From CAYFZO01 sp965223735 (lineage in GTDB: Bacteria > Pseudomonadota > Gammaproteobacteria > Poriferisulfidales > Oxydemutatoraceae), in assembly GCA_965223735.1 (NCBI GenBank), contig OZ245010.1:496001-560000 (forward strand): DNA of 64,000 nucleotides. Direction: 5' to 3'. Made by a program: the position numbers and the translations under genes. A model generated the notes under the pieces. It ran no database searches. It was not told the DNA's origin and saw only the letters and a list, made by a program, of their open reading frames with translations. This document shows positions 6,958-16,578 of this stretch, piece after piece; positions within the stretch are counted from its first letter, which is position 1, and every line of letters begins with the position of its first letter.

Positions 6958-8892
6958 TCAGCCGATGTGCTTTCGGCGGGCGATCAAGTCATCCACCACC
7001 GACGAATCGGCGAGCGTCGAAATGTCGCCGAGGTCGTCCGTTTCGTCTTTGGCTATTTTGCGCAAGATGCGGCGCATGATCTTGCCGGACCGGGTTTTGG
7101 GCAGATCCAGCGCCCATTGAACCGCGTCAAGTTTTACAAATGCCCCGATGCGGTTGCGTGCCATGTCGTTCAGTTCCAGTTGTAAGGCCTCGCTGCCTTC
7201 GACACCTTGAACCAGGGTCACATAAGCATAGATCGCCTCGCCCTTGACCTCGTGCGGACACCCGACAACCGCGGCTTCAGCCACCGATTCATGAAGCACT
7301 AAAGCGCTTTCGATCTCGGCGGTGCCCAGACGATGCCCGGAAACATTCAGAACATCATCGACCCGGCCGGTAATCCAGTAATAACCGTCCTTGTCGCGGC
7401 GGCAGCCGTCGCCCGTAAAATACTTGCCCGGATACTCGGCAAAGTAAGTGTCGATGAAGCGCTGATGATCGCCATACACCGTGCGCATCTGCCCCGGCCA
7501 CGGGTGTGTAATGACCAAGTTGCCTTCGCATTCACCCTCCAGTTCTTCACCCTGCCGGTTCACGATCGCCGGGCGGATACCGAAAAACGGACGCGAGGCC
7601 GATCCCGGTTTGAGCGCGGTGGCGCCCGGCAACGGCGTAATCAGATGCCCCCCGGTCTCGGTCTGCCACCAAGTGTCAACGACCGGGCATCTCCCGTCGC
7701 CAACCACATCGTGATACCAACGCCACGCTTCGGGATTGATTGGTTCGCCGACTGTGCCCAGTATGCGCAGACTCGCGCGCGAAGTAGTTTTTTTCACTGG
7801 CCCGTCCCCTAAACGCATCAAGGCACGGATCGCCGTCGGCGCGGTATAAAAAGTGTTGACATGGTGCTTGTCAACCACCTGCCAGAAACGTGAAGCGTCC
7901 GGGTAAGTCGGCAGACCTTCAAACATCAGGGTCGTCGCGCCATTTGCAAGGGGGCCGTAAACAATATACGTATGCCCGGTAACCCAACCGACGTCGGCGG
8001 TGCACCAATAGATATCACCGTCGTGAAGATCAAAGCTGTACTTGTGGGTGATGGCGGCGTACAGGAGATAACCACCCGTTGTATGCAGCACGCCTTTAGG
8101 CTTTCCGGTAGATCCCGACGTATAGAGGATGAACAGCGGGTCTTCCGACGCCATCGGCTCCGGCGGGCAGTCCCCGGATGCATCGGCGACAATATCGTGA
8201 TACCAGACGTCGCGCTCGTTCCATGCAACGTCGCCGCCTGTACGCCTGACTACCACCACCCGGCTGACATCGGGGCATTCCTCAAGCGCCTTGTCGGCAT
8301 TTTCCTTCAGCGGGATGACCTTGGCGCCCCGCACCCCCTCGTCGGCGGTAATCAGCACGCGACAATCGGCATCGAGAATGCGGTTTCTGAGCGCTTCCGG
8401 CGAAAACCCGCCGAATACCACCGAATGCACGGCGCCGATCCGCGCGCACGCAAGCATCGCCGTCACCGCTTCCGGGATCATCGGCATGTAAATGCAAACC
8501 CGGTCGCCTTTGCAAACACCAAGCGCCTTCAGCGCGTTGGCAAAGCGGCACACCGCAAGGTGCAACTCGCGGTAACTCAAGTGCCTGCCGTCTTCGGGAT
8601 CGTCGCCTTCCCAAATGATCGCCGTCTGATCGCCCCGGGCCTCAAGGTGGCGGTCGAGACAATTGTAGGCCACATTGAGTTGCGCGCCGTCGAACCAGCG
8701 GACGTGACCCCTGTGATAATCCCACTCGAGCACGCGCTCCCACGGCTTGAACCAATCGACAAATAACTCTGCCTGTTCCGCCCAGAAACCCTCAGGATCG
8801 TCAATCGAGCGTTGATACATGCGCGCGTAGGCGTCGGTGCCTATGTGCGCCCTGGCCGCAACGCTTTCCGGAATGTCGTAGATCTCCTTCAT
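6958..8892 (-). CDS. acsA: Acetyl-CoA synthetase (AMP-forming)
   Basis: This adenylate-forming enzyme converts acetate, CoA and ATP to acetyl-CoA. The core AMP-binding motif YTSGSTGKPKGVLH is near residue 263, the WWQTETGG motif is near 410, and the C-terminal PKTRSGKIMRR (about residue 600) carries the lysine that is acetylated to regulate the enzyme in other bacteria. Length (644 residues) is typical. I chose the ATG at 8892 (MKEIYDIPES); an in-frame TTG seven codons upstream is the alternative. In a methylotroph it may scavenge acetate or recover it from acetaldehyde made by the neighbouring aldehyde dehydrogenase, whose gene lies upstream but is separated by a terminator. Confidence 0.93.
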   Translation of the reverse strand: MKEIYDIPESVAARAHIGTDAYARMYQRSIDDPEGFWAEQAELFVDWFKPWERVLEWDYHRGHVRWFDGAQLNVAYNCLDRHLEARGDQTAIIWEGDDPEDGRHLSYRELHLAVCRFANALKALGVCKGDRVCIYMPMIPEAVTAMLACARIGAVHSVVFGGFSPEALRNRILDADCRVLITADEGVRGAKVIPLKENADKALEECPDVSRVVVVRRTGGDVAWNERDVWYHDIVADASGDCPPEPMASEDPLFILYTSGSTGKPKGVLHTTGGYLLYAAITHKYSFDLHDGDIYWCTADVGWVTGHTYIVYGPLANGATTLMFEGLPTYPDASRFWQVVDKHHVNTFYTAPTAIRALMRLGDGPVKKTTSRASLRILGTVGEPINPEAWRWYHDVVGDGRCPVVDTWWQTETGGHLITPLPGATALKPGSASRPFFGIRPAIVNRQGEELEGECEGNLVITHPWPGQMRTVYGDHQRFIDTYFAEYPGKYFTGDGCRRDKDGYYWITGRVDDVLNVSGHRLGTAEIESALVLHESVAEAAVVGCPHEVKGEAIYAYVTLVQGVEGSEALQLELNDMARNRIGAFVKLDAVQWALDLPKTRSGKIMRRILRKIAKDETDDLGDISTLADSSVVDDLIARRKHIG

Positions 8893-8931
8893 CGGCGATG
8901 ATGATATAAGCAATCCAGCACCAGGTCACAT

Positions 8932-8964
8932 AAAAAAACCGACGGATGATTGCTCACCCGTCGG
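8932..8964 (-). terminator. Intrinsic terminator after the aldehyde dehydrogenase gene
   Basis: On the minus strand CCGACGG and CCGTCGG form a seven-base-pair stem followed directly by TTTTTTT. It lies between the aldehyde dehydrogenase stop (9020) and the acsA start (8892), so the two genes are probably separate transcription units. Confidence 0.85.
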
Positions 8965-9019
8965 ACAGCATCGGCATTACATGACCTGTTTCAGCCGGAA
9001 ACGCAGGCGCGGATTGACT

Positions 9020-10528
9020 TTATACCGCGATGGTAACCGCCTTGGTTTCCAGATAATTGCTGAGCACCGCCTCGCCCATCTCGCGGCCCCAGCCGGACTG
9101 CTTGTAGCCTCCGAACGGCAGCGCCGAATCAAAGATGTTGTAGCAGTTAACCCACACCGTGCCGGCTTTGATCTCAGCCGCCAGCTTGTGCGCTTTCGAG
9201 ACATCACTCGTCCACACACCTGCGGCAAGGCCATAGACCGAATCATTGGCTTCGCGGACTAAATCGTCGCCTATCTCCTTGAACGGTCTGGCCACGACGA
9301 CCGGGCCGAAGATCTCTTCCTGCATGACTTTCATGTCCTGACGTGTATCGACCAATACGGTCGGCTCGATGAAGTAGCCCTTGTCACCCCTCTTCTTGCC
9401 GCCGACGACCGCCTTGGCACCCTCGCTCAGACCCGAATCAAGGTAACCGCTGACGCGCTCGTGCTGGATCTTCGACACCATCGGGCCCATCTCGGTGGAA
9501 GGGTCGAGACCCGCACCGACCTTGATGCTGCTCGCAAAATTGGAGACGCCACCGACGACCTTGTCGAAAATTTTGTCATCGACGTACAGGCGAGAACCGG
9601 CGCAGCAGCACTGGCCGTGATTGAAGAAAATGGCATTCGCCGCGCCGGGAATCGCCGTTTCCAGATCGGCGTCCTGCAGAACGATGTTCGGCGACTTGCC
9701 CCCAAGTTCAAGCGAAACTTTCTTCAAGTCGGCCGCCGCCGCTTTGACGATCAGCCGCCCCACCTCGGTCGAGCCCGTGAACGCCACCTTGTCCACGCCG
9801 GAATGCGCGGCCAGTGCGGCACCCGCGGTTTCGCCAAAGCCGGTGACGATATTCACCACGCCGTCAGGCAACCCGGCTTCCTGAAGCAATTCACCGAGAC
9901 GCAACGCCGTCAAAGGCGTTTCCTCGGCGACTTTCAGAACGACGGTGCAACCGGTCGCAAGCGCCGGCGCCAGTTTCCACGCCGCCATCAGCAACGGGAA
10001 ATTCCAAGGGATGATCTGCCCGACGACACCGACCGGCTCCGGGCGTGTGTAGGAATGATACTGCGCCCCGGGGGTGTAAAGCACCGACAAGGGGATCGTC
10101 TGCCCGTGTATCTTGGTCGTCCAGCCGGCCATGTAGTGAAACATGTCGGCCGACAAAGGCACGTCTGCAACTTTTGCGACGGTGACCGGCTTGCCGTTGT
10201 CGAGCGACTCGAGCTCGGCCAATTCGTCAAGGTTTTCAAGGATCAGATCGCCGATCTTCCAGATCATCTTGCCACGTTCCGAAGGCGACATTTTCGGCCA
10301 GGCGCCTGATTCAAGCGCCTTGCGCGCCGCCTTGACCGCAACGTCAACGTCCGCCCTGTCCCCGGACTGCACCTTGGCGATAACTTCCTCGGTCGCCGGA
10401 TTGAACACGTCCAGCGTTTCGCCGGACAACGATTCGACCCACTTGCCGCCGATCATCATTTTTCTAGGTTGATCAATGAACGCGGTGACAGGCCGGGTCA
10501 ATTCCACTTCTTGCGCTAACGCACTCAT
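9020..10528 (-). CDS. NAD(P)-dependent aldehyde dehydrogenase
   Basis: A 502-residue member of the classical aldehyde dehydrogenase superfamily. The general-base glutamate is in SLELGGKSPNIV (about residue 275), the catalytic cysteine is in the GQCCCAG stretch (about 307), and the cofactor-binding motif FTGSTEVG is near 250. It is closest in style to phenylacetaldehyde/acetaldehyde/betaine-aldehyde dehydrogenases; the substrate cannot be read from the sequence. Acetaldehyde from ethanol oxidation by XoxF, yielding acetate for the neighbouring AcsA, is a reasonable inference. The gene is monocistronic, with a terminator at 8932-8964, and is divergent from copA. Confidence 0.9.
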   Translation of the reverse strand: MSALAQEVELTRPVTAFIDQPRKMMIGGKWVESLSGETLDVFNPATEEVIAKVQSGDRADVDVAVKAARKALESGAWPKMSPSERGKMIWKIGDLILENLDELAELESLDNGKPVTVAKVADVPLSADMFHYMAGWTTKIHGQTIPLSVLYTPGAQYHSYTRPEPVGVVGQIIPWNFPLLMAAWKLAPALATGCTVVLKVAEETPLTALRLGELLQEAGLPDGVVNIVTGFGETAGAALAAHSGVDKVAFTGSTEVGRLIVKAAAADLKKVSLELGGKSPNIVLQDADLETAIPGAANAIFFNHGQCCCAGSRLYVDDKIFDKVVGGVSNFASSIKVGAGLDPSTEMGPMVSKIQHERVSGYLDSGLSEGAKAVVGGKKRGDKGYFIEPTVLVDTRQDMKVMQEEIFGPVVVARPFKEIGDDLVREANDSVYGLAAGVWTSDVSKAHKLAAEIKAGTVWVNCYNIFDSALPFGGYKQSGWGREMGEAVLSNYLETKAVTIAV

Positions 10529-10888
10529 GATTTTCTCCGTATGTTATGTGCAATGCGTCTTCGGGTTTTTCGCACTCACAAAGACGCAAAATTCTACCTG
10601 CAAAGATCAACGTAAAGCAAGCAACGACTGCTGAATACAGCAATATCCACTATAGCATATTGCCCCTGCGGTCAGCCGCATGTTTCGGTGGCGCGGACAT
10701 AGTATATCCTTGCCCATCGGAATCATATTTTCACGCGGCCGGCCTTCGCCGCCAGTGTACCGTTTCCAGCGTGTCGCCCATACAGCAAATTGCCGATAAC
10801 CGACTGAGCGGGTGCTGGTCGTACCTCGCCGCCCGTTACACCCTGAAGGATCGAAGCACCTGGTTTTCCCATTTATAATAGCCCCACC
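10529..10888. promoter_or_regulatory. Divergent intergenic region between aldehyde dehydrogenase and copA
   Basis: About 360 bases that must carry promoters for both flanking genes. The stretch 10640-10720 is A+T rich with near-palindromic ctatagcata and catagtatat, possible regulator or promoter elements. No gene is seen. The open frames present lack similarity to anything I recognise. Confidence 0.4.
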
Positions 10889-12658
10889 ATGAGCTGTGAA
10901 CGACACAACCATCCGGCAGACCTGGCGTCGCGGGCACGCAGACGCTTTGTGCTCGGCGCCGCCTCGGCGGGCGCCCTCACGGCACTCGCGCCGCCACTGT
11001 CATGGGCGTACGCCAACCCGCAGAACGGACCACAGACCTTGCACGGCAACCGCTTTGACCTGCAAACCGGCTACACCAAAGTCAATTTCACCGGCGCCGA
11101 GCGCCTGGCAACCACCGTCAACAGCAGCCTGCCCTCACCGACACTGCACTGGAAAGAAGGTGAACGCGTTACCCTGCATGTCGCCAACCATCTCGCGCAC
11201 GACAGCTCCATTCATTGGCACGGCATCATCCTGCCGACCGGCATGGACGGCGTGCCCGGACTGAGCTTCAACGGCATCAGGCCGGGAGAGACTTTCATGT
11301 ACCAGTTTGACGTCAGGCAAAGCGGCACCTACTGGTATCACAGCCATTCCGGTTTCCAGGAACAGACCGGAATGTACGGCGCAATCGTGATCGCCCCGAA
11401 GGCACCGGAACCCTTCACTTATGATCGCGATTACGTCGTGCTGCTGTCGGACTGGACCGACGAAGACCCGGACCGGGTCTATGCCAAACTCAAGAAACTC
11501 AGCCACTATTACAACCTCCGGGAACGCACGCTCGGCGACTGGTGGCGGGACATCCGCGAGAAAGGCATCGACGTCACCCAGCGCGAACGCGCGATGTGGA
11601 ACGAAATGCGGATGCGCGACAGCGACCTCTCCGATGTCACCGGCGCCACCTACACTTTCCTGATGAACGGGCACGTCCCCGCCGACGGCTGGACCGGCCT
11701 GTTCAAACGCGGCGAACGGATCCGGCTGCGCCTGATCAACGCCGCCGCAATGACCTTGTTCGACCTACGGATCCCGGGACTGAACATGACCGTGGTCGCC
11801 GCTGACGGGCAGTATGTCGAACCCATCTCGGTCGAAGAACTGCGCCTCGGCGTCGCCGAAACCTATGACGTGCTGGTCGAACCGAACGGCGACACTCCCT
11901 ACACGCTGTTCGCACAAGCCATTGACCGCTCCGGCTACGCGCGGGGCACGCTGACACCCGACCCCGCGTTGCACGCCATGGTGCCGCCACTGGATCCGGC
12001 ACCGTTCCTCAGCCACGACGACATGGGCATGACGCACGGCGCCGGTCACGGCGGACACAGTGGGCACGACGGACGCGGCGAGCACAACAGACACGGTGGA
12101 CACGACAGACACGGCGTTGGCCACGGCGAACACGGCGGCATGAAGCACGAACGCGCTACGGTAAAACGCGGCCCGCAGGTCGATATGATCGCAGACGCGC
12201 CCCGCTACCGCCTCGACGACGCCGGCGTCGGCCTGCGCGACAACGGACGCCGAGTGCTGACTTACGCCGACCTGTGCAGCCTGAGCAAGATACCCGACCG
12301 ACGCGACCCCGAGCGCGAGATCGAACTGCATCTCACCGGAAACATGGAACGCTATATCTGGTCGTTCAACGGTGTCAAGTTTGCCGACGCCGAACCGTTA
12401 CCGTTCCACTATGGAGAACGGCTGCGCATCACCCTGATCAACGACACCATGATGAACCACCCGATCCACCTGCACGGAATGTGGAGCGAGCTCGAAACCG
12501 GCCACGGCGAATACATCCCGCGCAAGCATACGGTGCTGGTGCAGCCGGGCGCCAAGATCAGCTATCGGGTGACCGCCGACGCGCGCGGGCGCTGGGCGTA
12601 TCACTGCCACCTGATCTATCACATGCCGGGTATGTTCCGCGAAGTGCGCGTCGCCTGA
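10889..12658 (+). CDS. copA: CopA-type periplasmic multicopper oxidase
   Basis: The 589-residue protein is a three-cupredoxin-domain copper oxidase of the CopA/PcoA resistance family, thought to oxidise Cu(I) or bind copper in the periplasm. It has a twin-arginine signal (RRRFVLGAASAGALTAL, residues 17-34). The four copper-ligand segments are visible: IHWHG (about 108), WYHSHSG (about 148), HPIHLHG (about 524) and HCHLIYHMPGM (about 572). A Gly/His/Met-rich insert at residues 375-415, with repeated GHGGHSGHDG-like units, is a likely copper sponge. copB follows after 11 bases. Copper supply also matters for particulate methane monooxygenase in methanotrophs, but none is seen here. Confidence 0.92.
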   Translation: MSCERHNHPADLASRARRRFVLGAASAGALTALAPPLSWAYANPQNGPQTLHGNRFDLQTGYTKVNFTGAERLATTVNSSLPSPTLHWKEGERVTLHVANHLAHDSSIHWHGIILPTGMDGVPGLSFNGIRPGETFMYQFDVRQSGTYWYHSHSGFQEQTGMYGAIVIAPKAPEPFTYDRDYVVLLSDWTDEDPDRVYAKLKKLSHYYNLRERTLGDWWRDIREKGIDVTQRERAMWNEMRMRDSDLSDVTGATYTFLMNGHVPADGWTGLFKRGERIRLRLINAAAMTLFDLRIPGLNMTVVAADGQYVEPISVEELRLGVAETYDVLVEPNGDTPYTLFAQAIDRSGYARGTLTPDPALHAMVPPLDPAPFLSHDDMGMTHGAGHGGHSGHDGRGEHNRHGGHDRHGVGHGEHGGMKHERATVKRGPQVDMIADAPRYRLDDAGVGLRDNGRRVLTYADLCSLSKIPDRRDPEREIELHLTGNMERYIWSFNGVKFADAEPLPFHYGERLRITLINDTMMNHPIHLHGMWSELETGHGEYIPRKHTVLVQPGAKISYRVTADARGRWAYHCHLIYHMPGMFREVRVA

Positions 12659-12669
12659 GAGCAGCCACA

Positions 12670-13386
12670 GTGAAAACAGCGCTGAAGGCGGCAGTGGTCA
12701 TCGGCGCGCTCGTCGGTGCACTGGGCACCCCGCCGACGCCGGCGGACATGGAAGACGACCCCCTGCTGGCGAAACTGGAGATCAACCAACTCGAAATGCG
12801 CGAAGCCGACCACAGCGACCCCCTGAGGTGGGACATCGACGCCTGGCTCGGCAAAGACCTGCACAAGCTGTGGATCAAAAGCGAAGGCGAACGCGCCGGC
12901 GGCAAGACAGAAAGCGCCGAACTGCAAATACTTTACAGCCGCGCGGTCGCGCCTTACTGGGACTTTCAGGTCGGGTGGCGCAGGGATCGGCTGCCCGAGC
13001 CGGAACGCAACTGGCTGGCCTTCGGGTTTGAAGGATTGGCGCCGTATTTTCTGGAAGTTGACGCCGCCATGTTCATCGGCGAAAGCGGGCACACCGCCTT
13101 TCGCATCGACGTTGAACGCGAACTGCTGTTCACTCAGAAACTGATCCTGGAACCTGAGATTAAACTGAACTTCCACAGCCGCAATGATCAAAACACCGGC
13201 ACCGGAGCAGGCTTGTCCGACGTCGAGATCAGCCTGCGCCTGCATTACGCGATCAACCGGCAGTTTGCACCCTACATCGGCGCCAGTTGGGAAAGAAAAG
13301 TCGGCAACACGGCGAATTATGCGCGCGACAGAGGAAGAGACACAGATGATTTGCAGTGGGTCGCGGGCGTGAGCGCGTGGTTTTAA
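12670..13386 (+). CDS. copB: CopB-type outer-membrane copper-binding protein
   Basis: The 238-residue protein from GTG 12670 has a short signal peptide (AAVVIGALVGALGTPPTPA) and then the CopB beta-barrel core: WDIDAWLGKDLHKLW, ELQILYSRAVAPYWDFQVG and the C-terminal strand ending in aromatic Phe (SAWF). The family sits in the outer membrane and works with CopA in copper resistance. This copy lacks the long Met/His-rich N-terminal region of many CopB proteins, so the metal-binding load seems to lie in the CopA insert. The GTG start is 11 bases after the copA stop, which supports co-translation; the frame is open further upstream inside copA. Confidence 0.88.
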   Translation: MKTALKAAVVIGALVGALGTPPTPADMEDDPLLAKLEINQLEMREADHSDPLRWDIDAWLGKDLHKLWIKSEGERAGGKTESAELQILYSRAVAPYWDFQVGWRRDRLPEPERNWLAFGFEGLAPYFLEVDAAMFIGESGHTAFRIDVERELLFTQKLILEPEIKLNFHSRNDQNTGTGAGLSDVEISLRLHYAINRQFAPYIGASWERKVGNTANYARDRGRDTDDLQWVAGVSAWF

Positions 13387-13643
13387 GGAACGGGCAGGGC
13401 CGACTTGGATTCGGGTAAACCTTTCATAATAAAATTATCAGAGAAAATTTCAAAACTGCCGCGGCGACATTTCACCTGAGCAAGTACGCACACATAGCTG
13501 ACGCATGATGTTAAAGCGGCAATTCGCCGACTGCCAAGCTAAGGGCAGTACTGGCACCGAAGAAATCATTGCAAATACTAAAGGGTACATTGAAAAAGGA
13601 ACTTCCCAACAGATTGGTCGGCATATTCCGAACAGCCCGCTAT

Positions 13644-14305
13644 TCAGTCCACCCGCCTTTCCCATTTCGCACGGATTCTTTTAAAGTATTCAATTCGCTT
13701 GTCAATCTTAGCGAGCTCTCTCGGGTAGAATTCAAGCATTGTATTGCAGAATTCTATCATCCAAGATATTCGAGAATTTTGAGGATTGACCATAATTCTA
13801 TTTGAATCTGTGATTTGGACTTGCCCCCAACCAAGCGCGCCAATTGTAAGGCACTCCCAATCAAGAAACTCAATCGGTATAAATATCACATTGTCAACGA
13901 ACGCAGTCAACTCCTCAATAATGTAGGAGACCATAAGAACAATAAAATAATTTTTATCATCTTCATAAAATCTTGTCAGGCATTCAACAGATGTAAGATT
14001 AGGCATGTTGAATCTCGTGTTCAAACGGTGCGTCTTTACGTCCACCAAGTAATAAACCCATTGGTGTCTTCAAACGCTAAATCCGCCATTGCCCGACGGG
14101 AAAATTGAGATGAATATTTGGCACATATATCTTTGCCCAAGACAAATTCAAAGTTTTCCGACAAAATGTCTTGAATTGCATCACCGACTGCGCGTGTGCT
14201 ATTCGCAGTACTGCTGGATAGAAACTGATCTTGTTTGTTCAGAAAGTTCTTGATTTCATCTTGTACTTTGAGATACCGGTCAGTATAGAACAGTTGACTG
14301 TTCAT
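13644..14305 (-). pseudogene. Type II restriction endonuclease, frameshifted within the catalytic motif
   Basis: Two overlapping minus-strand frames make one protein of about 220 residues. The first (14305-14036) ends shortly after RRAMADLAFEDTNG; the second, offset by one base, supplies YYLVDVKTHRLNTRFN. Joined, they give ADLAFED...LVDVKTH, a PD-(D/E)xK nuclease core with Asp, Asp and Lys. One extra G in the GGG run at 14057-14059 would restore the frame (NGVYYLVDVKTH). A good ribosome-binding site (GGAGAAACT) precedes the ATG, and the methylase gene ends 15 bases upstream. The gene is either inactivated, which spares the cell once the methylase stays, or carries a sequencing error; programmed frameshifting is less likely. 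Recognition sequence unknown. Confidence 0.82.
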
Positions 14306-14320
14306 AGTTTCTCCGTGCTG

Positions 14321-15430
14321 TCAGAATAGGGGCTGGTGCTGATCAGTTTTTGTGCGTTTCTTGGCTGAAGTTTTTTTATCAATCAAGGAATTTCGTTCCC
14401 AGAATACATTGTCATAATAGCCCTGAATGGTATTGTTTTGATTGGCCAACTCAAGCCGTTTTTCAGCGAAGCAACAATATAACTCATCAATTTCAATTCC
14501 AACGTATAAACGCCCAAGTTTTTTGGCCACGACAGAGGTTGTACCAGAACCCAAAAACGGGTCAAAAACGACGTCGCCCGGATTTGAACTTGAGAGAATA
14601 AGTTTAGCCACTAACTTTTCCGGTTTCTGAGTTGGATGATCCGTATTTTCCGGCATTGACCAGAACGGGACTGATATATCAGTCCATAGATTTGACGGAT
14701 AGGTAAGGCGAAAACCTCCCCTATTCGTCATGTCCCAATCTTTTGGTTCGCCACTTTCAGTAGTATATGGAGCAATCACTCGTCGCTTTAATTTCACTGC
14801 ATCAACATTGAATGTATATTCGTTAGAAACTGTAAAAAACCAGATGTCCTCAGCACAATCCTTCCAATTTCTGAATGCCCCCCGACCCTTTTCACGCTCC
14901 CAGGTAATCCGGTTCTGCACGTTAAAATACCGCTCGCCAACCTGTTGAACGGCAGACGAACATTGCCAGTCACAACAAATATAAATTGACGCAGATGGTT
15001 TCAGAACACGGCGAAGAGGGACGAGCCATGAATCAAGCCATTCCGCATAATCATGGCTGGAACGACGCTTGAATTTACTACTGTTGAAAGATTTGTCCAG
15101 ATTATACGGAGAATCAATAATCATAAGATCTACAAAGCCGGAAGGCAGATGAGGTATTGCTTCGAAAAGATCTTGGCATACGGTTCGTCCAATAAGGGAC
15201 TCCCGTGCAACAGGCGTGCTCAAACGCAAAAGGCGTGAGGAATACATAGATCGGTCTGCATCATCCAGAACGATAGTTCGGTTTCTTGCAGCCTTGGGCC
15301 TTTCATTCTTATCAGCCCCTTTTCCTATCAATTCAGTTGTCATCCACTTGAAAACCTGTGTAAAGCACTCCTCTTTTTGATATTCATCCAGCGCCTGGTA
15401 AATCTTGTACCTTTTCAAATAACGCTTCAT
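14321..15430 (-). CDS. Type II DNA methyltransferase (N6-adenine or N4-cytosine, beta-type order)
   Basis: The 369-residue protein carries the catalytic motif DSPYNL (about residue 107) before the SAM-binding motif DPFLGSGTT (about 292), the beta-class order. HPTQKPEKLVAKLI, the usual segment ahead of motif I, is present. The region between them (residues 170-260) is the likely target-recognition part. It would protect the genome against the endonuclease encoded 15 bases downstream. The pair is A+T richer (near 40% G+C) than neighbouring core genes, consistent with horizontal acquisition, and lies beside a tRNA-Ser gene. Confidence 0.9.
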   Translation of the reverse strand: MKRYLKRYKIYQALDEYQKEECFTQVFKWMTTELIGKGADKNERPKAARNRTIVLDDADRSMYSSRLLRLSTPVARESLIGRTVCQDLFEAIPHLPSGFVDLMIIDSPYNLDKSFNSSKFKRRSSHDYAEWLDSWLVPLRRVLKPSASIYICCDWQCSSAVQQVGERYFNVQNRITWEREKGRGAFRNWKDCAEDIWFFTVSNEYTFNVDAVKLKRRVIAPYTTESGEPKDWDMTNRGGFRLTYPSNLWTDISVPFWSMPENTDHPTQKPEKLVAKLILSSSNPGDVVFDPFLGSGTTSVVAKKLGRLYVGIEIDELYCCFAEKRLELANQNNTIQGYYDNVFWERNSLIDKKTSAKKRTKTDQHQPLF

Positions 15431-15524
15431 TTTAGAATAAATTGCGCACGTTGGCCAAAATAATTTAGTAAGCCCCCCCCAAACTCACTGCTTCAATTTT
15501 AATTTTTCAAAAATTGAAATCCGG

Positions 15525-15611
15525 CGGAGAGGGAGGGATTCGAACCCCCGGACCGCTTGCACGGTCAGCGGTTTTCAAGACCGCCGCTTTCGACCACTCA
15601 GCCACCTCTCC
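15525..15611 (-). tRNA. tRNA-Ser (anticodon UGA)
   Basis: On the minus strand GGAGAGG pairs with CCTCTCC as acceptor stem, the anticodon loop reads CTTGAAA with anticodon TGA, and the T arm is GGGGGTTCGAATCCC. A long variable arm (CGACCGTGCAAGCGGTC region) is typical of tRNA-Ser. The 3' CCA is not encoded; the sequence continues G-CC-G. An acquired restriction-modification pair sits just downstream. Confidence 0.93.
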
Positions 15612-15772
15612 GAGCCTGGATGCACTTATATTTACACAAATATTACATAAAAGCCGGGGGCGAGGCGAAAATCACCCGCCGGGACGCCAAACGCCCTTGC
15701 CCTTTTGAACACCGCCCCCATTTTTTGATAGAATTACAGGTTGTTACCCTATTGCTTAATGAGGTAAAGAAT

Positions 15773-16432
15773 ATGGAATACGCTTCAACCCAATCACGCA
15801 CCGCCATTCTTGCGACCAACAAGGTCATACGCAACACTTACCTGTTATTGACCATGACCTTGCTGACATCCGCAGTCACCGCGGGCATTGCGATGATAAG
15901 CCGCGTCGGCTTCGTGAATCCAATCCTGATGCTTGTGGTGTTCATCGGAATGCCTTTCGTGATCCACCGCATCAGGAACAGCATCTGGGCGTTGCCAGTC
16001 ACGTTCCTGTTCACGGGCTTCATGGGCTATGTGCTCGGCCCCATCCTCAGCGTGTATCTGGGATTGCCGAACGGGCCGCAGATCGTGATGGCGGCATTCG
16101 CGACCACCGCCGCGGTGTTCTTCGGCTTGTCGGGTTATGCGCTGATGACGCGCCGCGACTTCAGCTTCATGGGCGGTTTTCTTTTCACCGGTTTACTCGT
16201 TGTGCTCGGCGCGATCATCCTCAACCTGTTTGTTTCGATCCCGGCGCTGTCGCTGACGATTTCGGCGGCGGCCGTGATCCTGATGAGCGGCATGATCCTG
16301 TACGACACCAGCCGCATGGTGCACGGCGGGGAGACCAACTACATCGTGATGACCGTCTCGATGTTCGCCAGCATCTACGTGCTGTTCGTGCATCTGCTGA
16401 ACCTGTTTTCATTCTTCGGCGGTAACGAGTAA
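15773..16432 (+). CDS. yccA: Bax-inhibitor-1/YccA family inner-membrane protein
   Basis: The 219-residue hydrophobic protein has about seven membrane segments, opening with MEYASTQSRTAILATNKVIR and containing the family-typical SGYALMTRRDFSFMGG and ILYDTSRMVHGG. In E. coli, YccA interacts with the FtsH protease complex and modulates membrane-protein turnover. I chose ATG 15773 because GAGGTAAAGA lies just upstream; the frame is open further upstream but without homology. An intrinsic terminator follows at 16457. Remnants of a second copy of its leader and terminator occur at 18660-18783. Confidence 0.9.
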   Translation: MEYASTQSRTAILATNKVIRNTYLLLTMTLLTSAVTAGIAMISRVGFVNPILMLVVFIGMPFVIHRIRNSIWALPVTFLFTGFMGYVLGPILSVYLGLPNGPQIVMAAFATTAAVFFGLSGYALMTRRDFSFMGGFLFTGLLVVLGAIILNLFVSIPALSLTISAAAVILMSGMILYDTSRMVHGGETNYIVMTVSMFASIYVLFVHLLNLFSFFGGNE

Positions 16433-16456
16433 GAGAATTCCCCCCCGCACCGACAC

Positions 16457-16483
16457 AAAGGCCAGCTTCGGCTGGCCTTTTTA
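16457..16483 (+). terminator. Intrinsic terminator after yccA
   Basis: AAAGGCCAGC-TTCG-GCTGGCCTTT forms a ten-base-pair hairpin with a stable UUCG tetraloop, followed by a short T run (TTTTTATT). A near-copy recurs at 18758-18783 as part of the duplicated segment. Confidence 0.9.
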
Positions 16484-16578
16484 TTGATACCCGGGATATC
16501 CCAAGCAACAACACATAACGCACCGCCGTCCACAACAAGACCCGGACACGACATGCCCGGTCTGATAAAAAACTCATC

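Noticed and set aside
13815..14108. Plus-strand open frame opposite the restriction endonuclease
   Set aside because: Antisense to the two endonuclease frames, which join into a recognisable PD-(D/E)xK protein.
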